From an uncultured Parabacteroides sp. (GTDB lineage Bacteria > Bacteroidota > Bacteroidia > Bacteroidales > Tannerellaceae), in the NCBI GenBank assembly GCA_910577325.1, contig CAJTMR010000002.1:234488-298487 (forward strand): DNA of 64,000 nt, in the 5' to 3' direction. The number at the start of each line of letters is the position of its first letter. The stretch's first letter is position 1. The notes below the pieces were generated by a model, which did no database searches, was not told where the DNA came from, and was given only the letters and a program-made list of their open reading frames with translations. Below, piece by piece: positions 44,402-53,550 of the stretch. A program made the position numbers and the translations under genes.

Positions 44402-46183
44402 ATGAAATTATTCAAGCACATACTGATTGCTTTATTTCTTCTTTCCATCTCTTTTGGATGTGAAGAAGACAAACCGGAAATTTCGGTAAACAAAGAAACT
44501 TCCGAAATACAATCCTTGATGGATGATGGTAGTCTGCTCGTCAAGATCACTCGTGATGTTGAAGCCTATATCTTTACTTTTGAAAGCGGGACGGTCCGTA
44601 TCCCGGTCGATATCGTAGCATCGGTCCATGAAGATTATGAGAATTGGAACACTGTTCTGACTTTTATCGATCAACAAGAAATTTCTATTCCTACTTTAGG
44701 AGACAACATAAATGGTGTCATAAAAACAACCCGATTGAATCCGTCAGGTTTTAATCCGTTGGCTGCTGATGTTTTTGTTTCTTTTCCTGTAAAAGGCAGA
44801 GCGAAGATAATTGTGCAGGGCAAGCATGGTGGCAACGGCACGGTGGAATATCTGTTTAAAGGTTATGAGCAAAACCATGATTTGCCTATATTAGGTTTAT
44901 ATCCTGATTATGAAAACGTAGTAACCATCGTGATGACCGATAAGGATGGAAACGAACGGGCACGTACGCAAACAACAATAAAAACCGATCCTTTGGATAT
45001 TGCTGCATTGCCGCGTTATATCAATATCAGGAAAACGGCATCGGTCAAAACAGAACCGGGCATGACGCTGTTGAGCGATCCGGGGGCCAGCGAGGCTGAT
45101 ACGTCTTGCCCTTATATGATCGATGCCGATGGTGAAATCCGTTGGGTGTTGGATTGGCGGACGTCCCCGGATTTGCTACACGTCGGGGCGCATACCGGGC
45201 TACACCGTTTGCCTAATGGGAATTATCTCATGGGGGATGCCAATAATGCTCAATTGGCAGAAGTAGACATTTTTGGAGGAATGGTAAGAAAGTGGGACTT
45301 GAAGGCTTTGGGGTATAATTTCCATCATGAAGCAGTAATGGGCGAGAACGGGAAATTGTTGGTCGCAGTGACCAAAAATGAGGCAAAGTTGAATACCGGC
45401 GAATCACGTATCTTTGATTTCATCATAGAAATGAACCCCGATGAAAGCACTGTCGCAAAAGAATGGGATTTGGTGCACATCCTTGATTCTGCTCGCTATA
45501 CAGATTCGGGTAATCTTGTTCAAGCCGACCAGACGCAAGGAAATTGGGTTCACCACAATGCGTTGCTATATTGGGATGGTGATATTTTCGGTTCCGCACG
45601 TTATCAGGGTTTGTTTAAATTCAATCGAAACGGCGAATTGTTATGGATACTGGCTCCTCATAAAAACTGGCGGGCGGAATATGAAAAATACTTGCTGACT
45701 CCATTGGGGAAAGATGGCAAGACCATCTCCGACCCTGAGATCCTCTCTGGTGATAAAAGTGGCGAAGACTTCGATTGGACATGGGGGCAACATACGCCTG
45801 TCATCATGCCTAACGGTCATATATTGGTCTTTGACAATGGTTATGGACGCAATCACAAGAAAACGCCTTTTACAGATCCCGGGCAATACAGTCGCATAGT
45901 TGAATATGAAGTAGATGAGACGAACAAAACCGTCAAGCAGGTGTGGGAATATGGGAAAGATCGCCCGGAGTGTTACGCAATGGCGATGTCGTCTGTGCAA
46001 TATTTGCCTCAAACCGGGCATGTGCTGTTTTGTCCCGGAGTAGGTAACAAGTTGAGCAATGGTTCATACGGAGGGCGGGTTGTAGAGATCGATCCGCAAA
46101 CCAATGAGGTGGTTTGTGAGTTGGAAGTTGGAACATCATTTCACCGTGCCAGCCGCATTTCCCTTTATCCGGAAGGACTTTAA
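44402..46183 (+). CDS. Arylsulfotransferase-like lipoprotein (AssT family)
   Basis: A 593-aa lipoprotein with lipobox ISFGCEE. The N-terminal part is a beta-sandwich and the C-terminal part a propeller with the His-rich motifs of the arylsulfate sulfotransferase family: NFHHEAVMGENG, GNWVHHNALLYWDGD and WGQHTPVIMPNGHILVFDNG. Family members move sulfate from phenolic sulfates to another phenol through a sulfo-histidine. The ATG at 44402 is preferred; the frame extends to a TTG at 44393. The gene sits between SusD and a mannosylglucose phosphorylase gene, an unusual place. Its substrate, and whether it adds or removes sulfate here, are unknown. Confidence 0.8.
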   Translation: MKLFKHILIALFLLSISFGCEEDKPEISVNKETSEIQSLMDDGSLLVKITRDVEAYIFTFESGTVRIPVDIVASVHEDYENWNTVLTFIDQQEISIPTLGDNINGVIKTTRLNPSGFNPLAADVFVSFPVKGRAKIIVQGKHGGNGTVEYLFKGYEQNHDLPILGLYPDYENVVTIVMTDKDGNERARTQTTIKTDPLDIAALPRYINIRKTASVKTEPGMTLLSDPGASEADTSCPYMIDADGEIRWVLDWRTSPDLLHVGAHTGLHRLPNGNYLMGDANNAQLAEVDIFGGMVRKWDLKALGYNFHHEAVMGENGKLLVAVTKNEAKLNTGESRIFDFIIEMNPDESTVAKEWDLVHILDSARYTDSGNLVQADQTQGNWVHHNALLYWDGDIFGSARYQGLFKFNRNGELLWILAPHKNWRAEYEKYLLTPLGKDGKTISDPEILSGDKSGEDFDWTWGQHTPVIMPNGHILVFDNGYGRNHKKTPFTDPGQYSRIVEYEVDETNKTVKQVWEYGKDRPECYAMAMSSVQYLPQTGHVLFCPGVGNKLSNGSYGGRVVEIDPQTNEVVCELEVGTSFHRASRISLYPEGL

Positions 46184-46271
46184 GGGGAAAGAGACAGGAG
46201 AATTGTTGCCTACATGCCATCGTGTAGATAAAAACCGTCTGTGTGGAATTGTAGTATATAATTAAAACAAC

Positions 46272-47450
46272 ATGATAATGGAAAGTTTCTTAGAAAAGAT
46301 CGGAACGCTGCGGAAACAACACGAAATGCTTCTTTCCGCAGCGAACGTCCCGGTGGATGTTCCCGGCAGTCTTGTTACACGTTATAAGAATCCGGTCGTC
46401 ACGGCCGCTCATGTGCCGCTCGAATGGCGCTACGACCTTGATCCGGTAACCAATCCGTATTGTTTGGAGCGTATTGGGGTCAACGCCTGCATGAACGCCG
46501 GGGCGATCAAATGGAACGGGAAATACCTGCTGATGGTTCGTGTGGAAGGATATGACCGCAAATCGTATTTCGCCATTGCCGAAAGCCCGAATGGAGTGGA
46601 CAACTTTCGCTTTTGGGAACGGCCGGTCAACCTTCCGGACATGGATTCGGAAGAAACGAACGTGTATGACATGCGCCTGACGGCTCATGAGGATGGGTGG
46701 ATATACGGTGTCTTCTGTAGCGAACGGCATGATCCGGCGGCACGGCCGGATGACTTGTCGGCTGCCGTTGCCAAAGCGGGGATCGTGCGTACCAAAAACT
46801 TAGTCGATTGGGAACGCTTGCCCGACTTGGTGTCGAAAAGCCAGCAACGCAATGTCGTGCTCCATCCGGAGTTTGTCGACGGGAAATATGCTCTCTATAC
46901 TCGTCCCCAGGATGGCTTCATCGATGCAGGAAGCGGCGGGGGCATCGGTTGGTCGCTTATCGACGATATCACGCGTGCAGAGGTTCGCGATGAACGGATT
47001 GTTGACAAGCGCTATTATCATACTGTCAAGGAAGTGAAAAACGGGGAAGGCCCGCATCCTATTAGGACGCCGCGTGGCTGGTTGCATCTGGCTCACGGTG
47101 TCCGCGGATGTGCGGCAGGGTTGCGTTATGTGCTTTACATGTACATGACTGCGCTCGACGACCCTACGCGGGTCATAGCACAGCCCGGAGGCTACTTCAT
47201 GGCTCCCGCGGGAGAAGAGCGGGTTGGGGATGTCTCCAACGTCTTGTTCTCCAACGGATGGATAGCCGATGAGGATGGAAAGGTGTTCATCTATTATGCG
47301 TCCAGCGACACGCGGATGCATGTGGCGGTTTCAACGATAGAGGTATTGGTCGATTATTGTATGAACACGCCTTCCGACGGTCTCCGGTCTGCTGCTTCCG
47401 TGGCCCGGATCAACGAGTTGATCGACTGGAACCGGGGCTGTAAATTGTAA
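46272..47450 (+). CDS. GH130 phosphorylase, 4-O-beta-mannosyl-glucose phosphorylase-like
   Basis: A cytoplasmic 392-aa enzyme of family GH130, subgroup with the Bacteroides fragilis mannosylglucose phosphorylase. That enzyme cleaves Man-beta-1,4-Glc with phosphate to mannose-1-phosphate and glucose. The N-terminal helix (LEKIGTLRKQHEMLL), GVNACMNAGAIKWNGKYLLM, SEETNVYDMRLT and GWLHLAHGVRGC are consistent with this. It has no signal peptide, in contrast to the GH130 at 5220. In known mannan pathways this gene accompanies a sugar symporter and an epimerase; the symporter is next here but no epimerase is in the window. Confidence 0.87.
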   Translation: MIMESFLEKIGTLRKQHEMLLSAANVPVDVPGSLVTRYKNPVVTAAHVPLEWRYDLDPVTNPYCLERIGVNACMNAGAIKWNGKYLLMVRVEGYDRKSYFAIAESPNGVDNFRFWERPVNLPDMDSEETNVYDMRLTAHEDGWIYGVFCSERHDPAARPDDLSAAVAKAGIVRTKNLVDWERLPDLVSKSQQRNVVLHPEFVDGKYALYTRPQDGFIDAGSGGGIGWSLIDDITRAEVRDERIVDKRYYHTVKEVKNGEGPHPIRTPRGWLHLAHGVRGCAAGLRYVLYMYMTALDDPTRVIAQPGGYFMAPAGEERVGDVSNVLFSNGWIADEDGKVFIYYASSDTRMHVAVSTIEVLVDYCMNTPSDGLRSAASVARINELIDWNRGCKL

Positions 47451-47507
47451 AAATGTATATTTTCCTAAGAACAATCGTGTTCTGATGAAATGTAAAGAAC
47501 TACTACC

Positions 47508-49454
47508 ATGAAATTACAAACTATTGACGTGTTGATTATTGTCTGCTATCTGCTGGCGATGGTCGTGATCGGACTCGTATTGAAAAAACGGGCTTCCAAG
47601 AATATGGACGCTTACTTTTTGGGTGGAAAGACACTGCCTTTTTATTTGTTGGGGCTTTCCAACGCCTCCGGACAGTTCGACATTTCCGGGACGATGTGGA
47701 TGGTGACGCTCGCTTTTGTCTACGGGATCAAGAGCGCATGGGTCCCGTGGCTGTGGCCTGTGTTCAATCAGGTGTTCTTGATGGCGTACCTGTCGGTTTG
47801 GCTTCGGCGGTCTAATGTGCTGACCGGTGCGGAGTGGATACAGACACGTTTCGGGAAGGACCGGGGGGCGAGGCTGTCGCACACGATTGTCGTTATCTAT
47901 GCGCTCATTGGGGTCTTGGGCTTTTTGAGCTACGGCTTCATCGGTGTGGGTAAGTTCATGGAGATCTTTTTCCCGTGGGATTCTGTTTCTGCGCTTGTTC
48001 CGTTCGGTATTCCGGCAGAGTATGTACCGCATGCGTATGGCATCTTTTTTACTGTCGTTGCCACTTTGTATGTCATGATGGGCGGCATGTTGAGCATCGT
48101 TTGGACGGATGTGGTGCAGTTCGCCATCATGACGGTGGCAGGCGTTCTCATTGCCGTTATTGCGATGATGAAAGTCAGCCCTGAAACGCTGGCGGCCGTC
48201 GTGCCCGAAGGTTGGAATAGCTTGATGCCGTCATGGACGCTCGACATGGAGTGGGCGGGTATGTTCGGGCGTGTCAACGAGAAGATCGCGGCCGACCAGT
48301 ACGGTTTGTTCGGCATCTTCATCATGATGATGTTGTTCAAAGGTGTCTTCAACAGCATGGCGGGACCGGCTCCTAACTATGATATGCAGAAGATTCTTTC
48401 CTGTCGGAGCGGGAAGGAGGCGGCTTTGATGAGCGGTTCCGTCCCGGTGGTCTTGCTTGTGCCGCGTTATCTGATGATCATGGGATTTACTGTTTTGGCG
48501 TTGGCGTTCTTCCAAGAGCTTGATTTGACGACCCCGGCTGGTGAGATTGACTTCGAACTGATCCTGCCGAACGCCATCAACCGGTTCGTGCCTGTCGGAG
48601 TTTGTGGTCTGTTGCTCGCAGGTCTGCTGGCGGCGTTCATGTCTACATTTGCCTCGACGGTCAATTCGGCTCCGGCCTATATCGTGAATGACATCTACAA
48701 GAAATATATTAATCCGCAGGCGGACGATAGGCGGATGATCCATGTCAGCCACCTCGTGACAGTGGCGGTGGTGATAGTCAGTGTCGGCATCGGTTTTTTT
48801 GTGGAAAGTGTCAACTCCGTGCTCCAATGGATCACATCGGCATTGTGGGGCGGGTATATCGCCGCCAATCTGTTGAAATGGCATTGGTGGAGGTTCAATG
48901 GGAACGGCTATTTCTGGGGGATGATTGCTGGTATTATCGCTGCGATGGTTTGTCCGTTTGTTTTCGATGGCTATGCGATGGCCGACGGTCGTTTGGTGGA
49001 ACGTGTGGGCGAATATGCCGGGCTTGCGCCGTTACTGCCGTTATTTTATTTTCCAATCTTGTTCGTTGTCTCGCTGCTCGGATGTGTTGTCGGGACCTAT
49101 TCGGCTCCTCCGGTCGATGGCGCGACGCTGGAACGGTTTTATATCATTGTGCGTCCGTGGGGATTCTGGAAGCCTGTACACGACAAGGTGGTCGTCCGGT
49201 ATCCTCAGGTGACGGCCAATACACACTTCAAGCGCGATATGCTGAATGTCGTCGTAGGCATCGTTTGGCAAATGTGCCTCACTGTTATTCCTATGTACCT
49301 TGTGATCCGTGAGGGAATGTCATTTGTGACGAGTCTTTTGGTTTTGGGGATCACTTCTTTGATATTGAAGAAAAATTGGTATGACAAGATGAATGCCGAC
49401 GAAGCGGAGTATGAGCGGCTGGTGAAGGAGCTGGATTTGCACGACAAGCCATGA
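47508..49454 (+). CDS. Sodium:solute symporter (SSS family)
   Basis: An inner membrane transporter of 648 aa with about 14 hydrophobic helices, beginning VLIIVCYLLAMVVIGLVL and including GGKTLPFYLLGLSNASGQFD and LLLAGLLAAFMSTFAST, typical of the SGLT-like family. It probably imports the disaccharide split by the phosphorylase encoded 57 nt upstream. The C-terminal part carries extra hydrophobic segments (FKRDMLNVVVGIVWQM). It is the last gene of PUL D. Confidence 0.92.
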   Translation: MKLQTIDVLIIVCYLLAMVVIGLVLKKRASKNMDAYFLGGKTLPFYLLGLSNASGQFDISGTMWMVTLAFVYGIKSAWVPWLWPVFNQVFLMAYLSVWLRRSNVLTGAEWIQTRFGKDRGARLSHTIVVIYALIGVLGFLSYGFIGVGKFMEIFFPWDSVSALVPFGIPAEYVPHAYGIFFTVVATLYVMMGGMLSIVWTDVVQFAIMTVAGVLIAVIAMMKVSPETLAAVVPEGWNSLMPSWTLDMEWAGMFGRVNEKIAADQYGLFGIFIMMMLFKGVFNSMAGPAPNYDMQKILSCRSGKEAALMSGSVPVVLLVPRYLMIMGFTVLALAFFQELDLTTPAGEIDFELILPNAINRFVPVGVCGLLLAGLLAAFMSTFASTVNSAPAYIVNDIYKKYINPQADDRRMIHVSHLVTVAVVIVSVGIGFFVESVNSVLQWITSALWGGYIAANLLKWHWWRFNGNGYFWGMIAGIIAAMVCPFVFDGYAMADGRLVERVGEYAGLAPLLPLFYFPILFVVSLLGCVVGTYSAPPVDGATLERFYIIVRPWGFWKPVHDKVVVRYPQVTANTHFKRDMLNVVVGIVWQMCLTVIPMYLVIREGMSFVTSLLVLGITSLILKKNWYDKMNADEAEYERLVKELDLHDKP

Positions 49455-49481
49455 AAAACTTCTGAAAGCCTTGTATGGCAG

Positions 49482-49512
49482 TTTGTTTTTTCTCTTGTTA
49501 TTCGTAACTTTG
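49482..49512 (+). promoter_or_regulatory. Promoter for the DUF1599-tpiA-folE operon
   Basis: TTTG (49482-49485), 19 nt, TAACTTTG (49505-49512): an exact match to the Bacteroidetes housekeeping consensus. It lies 25 nt before the ATG. Confidence 0.75.
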
Positions 49513-49537
49513 TGCCAATCTAAATGGCAATTTAAAT

Positions 49538-50083
49538 ATGGCTGATACGAAGGAACAATTCGAGAAAGTAATATCCCAGTGCCGGGAACTGTTTGAAAAG
49601 AAGTTGAAAGATTACGGTCCCTCGTGGCGGATCATGCGTCCGCAGTCGTTGACCGACCAGATATTTATTAAAGCAAACCGGATTCGCAGCCTTGAAATTA
49701 AAGGCGTTAGCATGATAAACGAGGGGATTCGTCCGGAGTTTGTCGCGATTGTGAATTACGGGGTTATTGGTCTGATACAGTTGAAAAAAGGATTTGCCGA
49801 TACGACTGATATCAGCAATGAGGAGGCGTTGGCATTGTATGACCGGTACATGACGGAGACCAAAGAACTTATGTATGCAAAAAACCATGATTACGGCGAG
49901 GCTTGGAGGGGAATGCGGGTCAGTTCTTATACCGATCTGATTTTGATGAAACTTTATCGTACGAAGCAGATTGAAAACCACGACGGGAAGACCGTTGTTT
50001 CGGAAGGTGTGGATGCCAATTATATGGACATGATCAATTATGCCTTGTTCGGCTTGATCAAGTTGGAATATGGTGAGGAATAA
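49538..50083 (+). CDS. DUF1599 protein with internal duplication
   Basis: A 181-aa cytoplasmic protein of unknown role. It holds two copies of one motif: KLKDYGPSWRIMRPQSLTDQ and, about 90 residues later, KNHDYGEAWRGMRVSSYTDL, each followed by a helix with K..R..Q/R..E. This duplication is characteristic of DUF1599. It starts the operon with a DoxX-like protein (15 nt), tpiA, a SPOR protein and folE. Confidence 0.88.
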   Translation: MADTKEQFEKVISQCRELFEKKLKDYGPSWRIMRPQSLTDQIFIKANRIRSLEIKGVSMINEGIRPEFVAIVNYGVIGLIQLKKGFADTTDISNEEALALYDRYMTETKELMYAKNHDYGEAWRGMRVSSYTDLILMKLYRTKQIENHDGKTVVSEGVDANYMDMINYALFGLIKLEYGEE

Positions 50084-50098
50084 TAAAAAAGATGTGCT

Positions 50099-51373
50099 AT
50101 GAAAAGTAAAGATGCCGTAATTAAGATATTGGTGGAGATGTGCCGCTTGTTGATCGGAGTCGTGTTCGTCTTTTCCGGTTTTGTCAAAACGGTCGATCCG
50201 GTAGGAGGGGCGATCAAGATAGGTGAGTATCTGACTGCTTTCGGTTTGGATAAGTTGCAACCGTTTACGGTATTGCTGGCTTTTAACCTTTCGGCGATCG
50301 AGTTTGCGCTCGGGATATGTATGCTGTTAGGGGTATATCGGCGGTATGTTTCTTTTTTGATCTTGTTGTTCATGGCTTTTATGACGCCTCTTACGTTGTA
50401 CTTGGCTCTTTTTGATCCGGTTTCGGATTGCGGATGCTTCGGTGACGCGCTCGTGTTGTCCAATTGGGAAACATTCTGCAAGAACATAGTCCTTTCTTTG
50501 GCAGCGGTTGTTACGTTTGTTTACAATCAGCGTTTGTTTCAATGTTTTACTTTTCGGGCGTATTGGTTTGTCGCCTTGTACGCATATCTGTTCGGAGTCG
50601 GTTTCGCTTATTACAATTACGGGCATTTGCCTGTGATCGGTTTCCGCCTTTACAAGATCGGCGCCAATATCCCGCAATTGATGGAAGTGCCCGAGAACGC
50701 GCCTGAGGATGAATATGAATATACGTTTGTATATGAAAAAGATGGTGTGAAGAAAGAATTTTCGTTGGAAGACTACCCGGCGGAAGATAGCAGTTGGACT
50801 TTTGTGGAGTCGAAGAACAAACTGGTTAAGCAGGGGTATAGGCCTCCCATCACCGATTTCAATATTTATAATGGCAAGGGATATGATGTGACGGATGAGA
50901 TTATCCGTAATCCGGACCCGGTTTTCTTGTTGATATCCCCGCGTTTGGAAGAGGCCGACGACGACCGGATGGACGAGATCAATAGTGTGTATGACTATGC
51001 GCTCGAACATAATATCCCGTTTTATTGTGTGACGAGTTCTTCCAAAAAGGAGATGGACAATTGGAGTGACAATACCGGGGCCGAATATCCGTTCCGGGTG
51101 GCAGACGAGGTCCTGCTCAAGACGATCATTCGTTCCAACCCCGGATTGCTCTTGCTGAAAGGCGGAACGATCTTGGGCAAGTGGCATTATAATGATATTC
51201 CGACTGAAGAAAAGGTGAAGAAAGTGATGAACCGCCGGCTTAATGAAAGTAAAATTAAAAATAAAGAAGGTGGTGCTATTGCAACCAACCTATTGACTTT
51301 TACCGTACCTTTGTTGCTTGTTTGGATGTATGACCTGCTGCGTTTCAGACGCAAACGGAAAGAAAAGAAATAA
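50099..51373 (+). CDS. DoxX-like membrane protein (BT_3928-type)
   Basis: A 424-aa membrane protein. Residues 1-170 form a four-helix DoxX/MauE-like domain (RLLIGVVFVFSGFVKTVDPVGG, CGCFGDAL). The C-terminal half is soluble with a thioredoxin-like look (PVFLLISPRLEE, IPFYCVTSS) and the protein ends with one more transmembrane helix (LLTFTVPLLLVWMYDLL). The CGCFGDA pair of cysteines suggests a redox role, as in MauE and VKOR-like proteins, but this is inference. It lies 31 nt upstream of tpiA. Confidence 0.85.
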   Translation: MKSKDAVIKILVEMCRLLIGVVFVFSGFVKTVDPVGGAIKIGEYLTAFGLDKLQPFTVLLAFNLSAIEFALGICMLLGVYRRYVSFLILLFMAFMTPLTLYLALFDPVSDCGCFGDALVLSNWETFCKNIVLSLAAVVTFVYNQRLFQCFTFRAYWFVALYAYLFGVGFAYYNYGHLPVIGFRLYKIGANIPQLMEVPENAPEDEYEYTFVYEKDGVKKEFSLEDYPAEDSSWTFVESKNKLVKQGYRPPITDFNIYNGKGYDVTDEIIRNPDPVFLLISPRLEEADDDRMDEINSVYDYALEHNIPFYCVTSSSKKEMDNWSDNTGAEYPFRVADEVLLKTIIRSNPGLLLLKGGTILGKWHYNDIPTEEKVKKVMNRRLNESKIKNKEGGAIATNLLTFTVPLLLVWMYDLLRFRRKRKEKK

Positions 51374-51404
51374 CGATTTGTATTACATATTAATTAATTA
51401 AGTC

Positions 51405-52163
51405 ATGAGAAAGAATATTGTTGCAGGAAACTGGAAGATGAACACGACTCTTCCTGAAGGTCTTGCTTTGGCAAAAGGCTTGGACGAAGCTCTTAAAGGT
51501 AAAACTCCTAACTGTGATGTGATCATCGGTACTCCGTTCACTCATCTGGCAAGCGTTGCGGCTGCTATTGACACGAATAAAATCGGTGTTGCTGCTGAAA
51601 ACTGTGCAGACAAGGAAAAAGGTGCTTACACAGGTGAAGTTTCGGCTGCTATGGTTGCTTCTACAGGTGCAAAATATGTGATTCTGGGTCACTCTGAAAG
51701 ACGTGCTTATTATCACGAAACTCCGGAAATCCTGAAAACAAAGGTAGAATTGGCTCTGGCTAACGGTCTGACTCCGATCTTCTGTATCGGTGAAGTGTTG
51801 GAAGAAAGAGAAGCCGGTAAACATTTTGAAGTGGTGGATGCTCAGATCGAGGGTTCTTTGTTTGACTTGTCTGCCGAAGACTTTGCCAAGATCGTGTTGG
51901 CCTACGAACCGGTTTGGGCGATTGGTACAGGCAAAACTGCCACATCTGATCAGGCTGAAGAAATTCATGCTCATATTCGTGCTACGCTGGCTGCCAAATA
52001 TGGTCAGGAAATTGCCGACAACTGCACAATCCTTTACGGTGGAAGCTGTAATGCAAGCAATGCTAAGGAATTGTTCGCTAAGCCTAACGTAGACGGTGGT
52101 CTGATCGGTGGTGCTTCTTTGGCTGTCGATAAGTTCATGCCGATTATTGAAGCGTTTAATTAA
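51405..52163 (+). CDS. tpiA: Triose-phosphate isomerase
   Basis: Interconverts dihydroxyacetone phosphate and glyceraldehyde 3-phosphate in glycolysis. The active site motifs are AGNWKMN (Lys), LGHSERR (His) and AYEPVWAIGTGKTA (Glu and the flexible loop), with YGGS near the phosphate site. The length of 252 aa is normal. Codon use is notably more biased than that of its neighbours, as expected for a highly expressed gene. Confidence 0.98.
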   Translation: MRKNIVAGNWKMNTTLPEGLALAKGLDEALKGKTPNCDVIIGTPFTHLASVAAAIDTNKIGVAAENCADKEKGAYTGEVSAAMVASTGAKYVILGHSERRAYYHETPEILKTKVELALANGLTPIFCIGEVLEEREAGKHFEVVDAQIEGSLFDLSAEDFAKIVLAYEPVWAIGTGKTATSDQAEEIHAHIRATLAAKYGQEIADNCTILYGGSCNASNAKELFAKPNVDGGLIGGASLAVDKFMPIIEAFN

Positions 52164-52265
52164 TTGACAATTGGCAATTGACAATTGACAATTATTTCGG
52201 GATTTACCGGAGGATATATTGTTGATTGCCAATTGTCAGTTGTCAATTGTCAATTGTCAATTGAA
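52164..52265. repeat. Intergenic inverted repeat of TTGACAA units
   Basis: TTGACAATTGGCAATTGACA-type units (52164-52193) face their reverse complements (52225-52265). They can form a long hairpin between tpiA and the SPOR gene. A related copy is at 61631-61660. Confidence 0.7.
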
Positions 52266-52266
52266 T

Positions 52267-52767
52267 ATGAAACGATTATCTTGTATCCTGTCTTTATGTA
52301 TATTGTTTGGTACATCTGTTTTGTCTGCTCAGACGGGTGGCTATAGACAGGCGGAAGACATTATTGACGCCTTGCAGGAAAGAATTCCCGGAAAGGGGAA
52401 CGTTACGATCCGTCAACCGGATGCTCTTCGTGATATGCTCGGTAAACGTTTGCATGGTGAAGGGGTAGAGAAGGTGGATGGTATGGCTTTTCTGAAAATA
52501 CAGGGCTATCGGACACAAGTGTTTTCCGGTAACAACCAACGTAAATCCAAAGATGAAGCTTTCCGGAAAGAAAAAGAAATCAAAAAACTTTTCCCCGATG
52601 TTACGACTTATGTGACATATAATGCTCCATTCTGGCGTTTGCGTGTCGGCGATTTCCGTTCGCACGAAGAGGCCTATCACATGCAGCGTCTTCTGATGGA
52701 TGCGTTTCCTGCCTATAAGAAAGAAATGTATATTGTGAAGGAAGAAGTCAAAATCCCATTGAATTGA
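52267..52767 (+). CDS. SPOR-domain exported protein
   Basis: A 166-aa exported protein with a signal peptide (MKRLSCILSLCILFGTSVLS) and a C-terminal SPOR domain (YRTQVFSGNNQRK, APFWRLRVGDFRSHEEA), which binds denuded peptidoglycan. The frame runs upstream through the TTGACAA repeat to 52219, but that part translates the repeat and is not real; the ATG at 52267 starts the signal peptide. It is separated from folE by one base. Confidence 0.87.
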   Translation: MKRLSCILSLCILFGTSVLSAQTGGYRQAEDIIDALQERIPGKGNVTIRQPDALRDMLGKRLHGEGVEKVDGMAFLKIQGYRTQVFSGNNQRKSKDEAFRKEKEIKKLFPDVTTYVTYNAPFWRLRVGDFRSHEEAYHMQRLLMDAFPAYKKEMYIVKEEVKIPLN

Positions 52768-52768
52768 A

Positions 52769-53362
52769 ATGAGTGAAGAAGTAAACGAGAAGACCTTGCT
52801 GGCTCGCGAAGAACTGGCCGGCCATTATAAAAGTATTATCAATCTGCTTGGTGAAGATGTTGACCGTGAAGGTCTGTTGAAGACGCCCGAACGTGTTGCC
52901 AAAGCTATGCAGTTCCTGACCAAAGGGTATCGTGAAGATCCGGCGGCAGTGCTTCGTGGTGCCATGTTCAAGGAAGAAGACTATAAACAGATGGTGATTG
53001 TAAAGGATATTGATTTCTTTTCTCTTTGTGAACATCATATGTTGCCCTTCTTCGGAAAGGCTCATGTAGCCTATATCCCTAAAAAATATATTACAGGGTT
53101 GAGTAAGATTCCCCGTGTTGTGGATATCTTTGCCCGTCGTCTTCAGATTCAGGAACGTTTGACCATGCAGATCAAAGACTGTATCCAGGAAACGCTTGAT
53201 CCGTTAGGCGTGATGGTCGTGATCGAGGCACAACACATGTGTATGCAGATGCGTGGTGTTGAGAAACAGAATTCCCTGACCACAACCTCTGATTTCACCG
53301 GATTCTTCCAACAAGCCAAAACACGTGAAGAATTTATGAATCTGATCAAGCACAACCGGTAA
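52769..53362 (+). CDS. folE: GTP cyclohydrolase I
   Basis: Makes 7,8-dihydroneopterin triphosphate from GTP, the first step of folate synthesis. Key motifs are the zinc-binding SLCEHHMLPF and HMCMQMRGV, plus GLSKIPRVVD and QERLTMQI. The length of 197 aa is normal for the type IA enzyme. Its ATG lies one base after the stop of the SPOR gene, indicating coupled translation. Confidence 0.98.
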   Translation: MSEEVNEKTLLAREELAGHYKSIINLLGEDVDREGLLKTPERVAKAMQFLTKGYREDPAAVLRGAMFKEEDYKQMVIVKDIDFFSLCEHHMLPFFGKAHVAYIPKKYITGLSKIPRVVDIFARRLQIQERLTMQIKDCIQETLDPLGVMVVIEAQHMCMQMRGVEKQNSLTTTSDFTGFFQQAKTREEFMNLIKHNR

Positions 53363-53435
53363 GTCCGCTTTCGGGACAGATCGGCATGAGTATCAGTTCC
53401 GGTCATGATAAAGAAAAGTTCCGTATCGTTTTGTT

Positions 53436-53468
53436 GCCATATCAAGAGCCAGTTGCCTTTGATATGGC
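53436..53468. terminator. Hairpin between convergent folE and the ATP-grasp gene
   Basis: GCCATATCAA and TTGATATGGC form a perfect 10-bp stem with a 13-nt loop. It can serve both directions. Confidence 0.55.
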
Positions 53469-53550
53469 ATTCTCTTAAAAACTGTCGGCATATTTCATTC
53501 GTATCTCATCCTAATAGTTGTTTATTTGAACATATCTTCTGCATTTCGAA

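Noticed and set aside
52219..52266. Upstream extension of the SPOR protein
   Set aside because: It translates the intergenic TTGACAA repeat and would place a signal peptide inside the protein.
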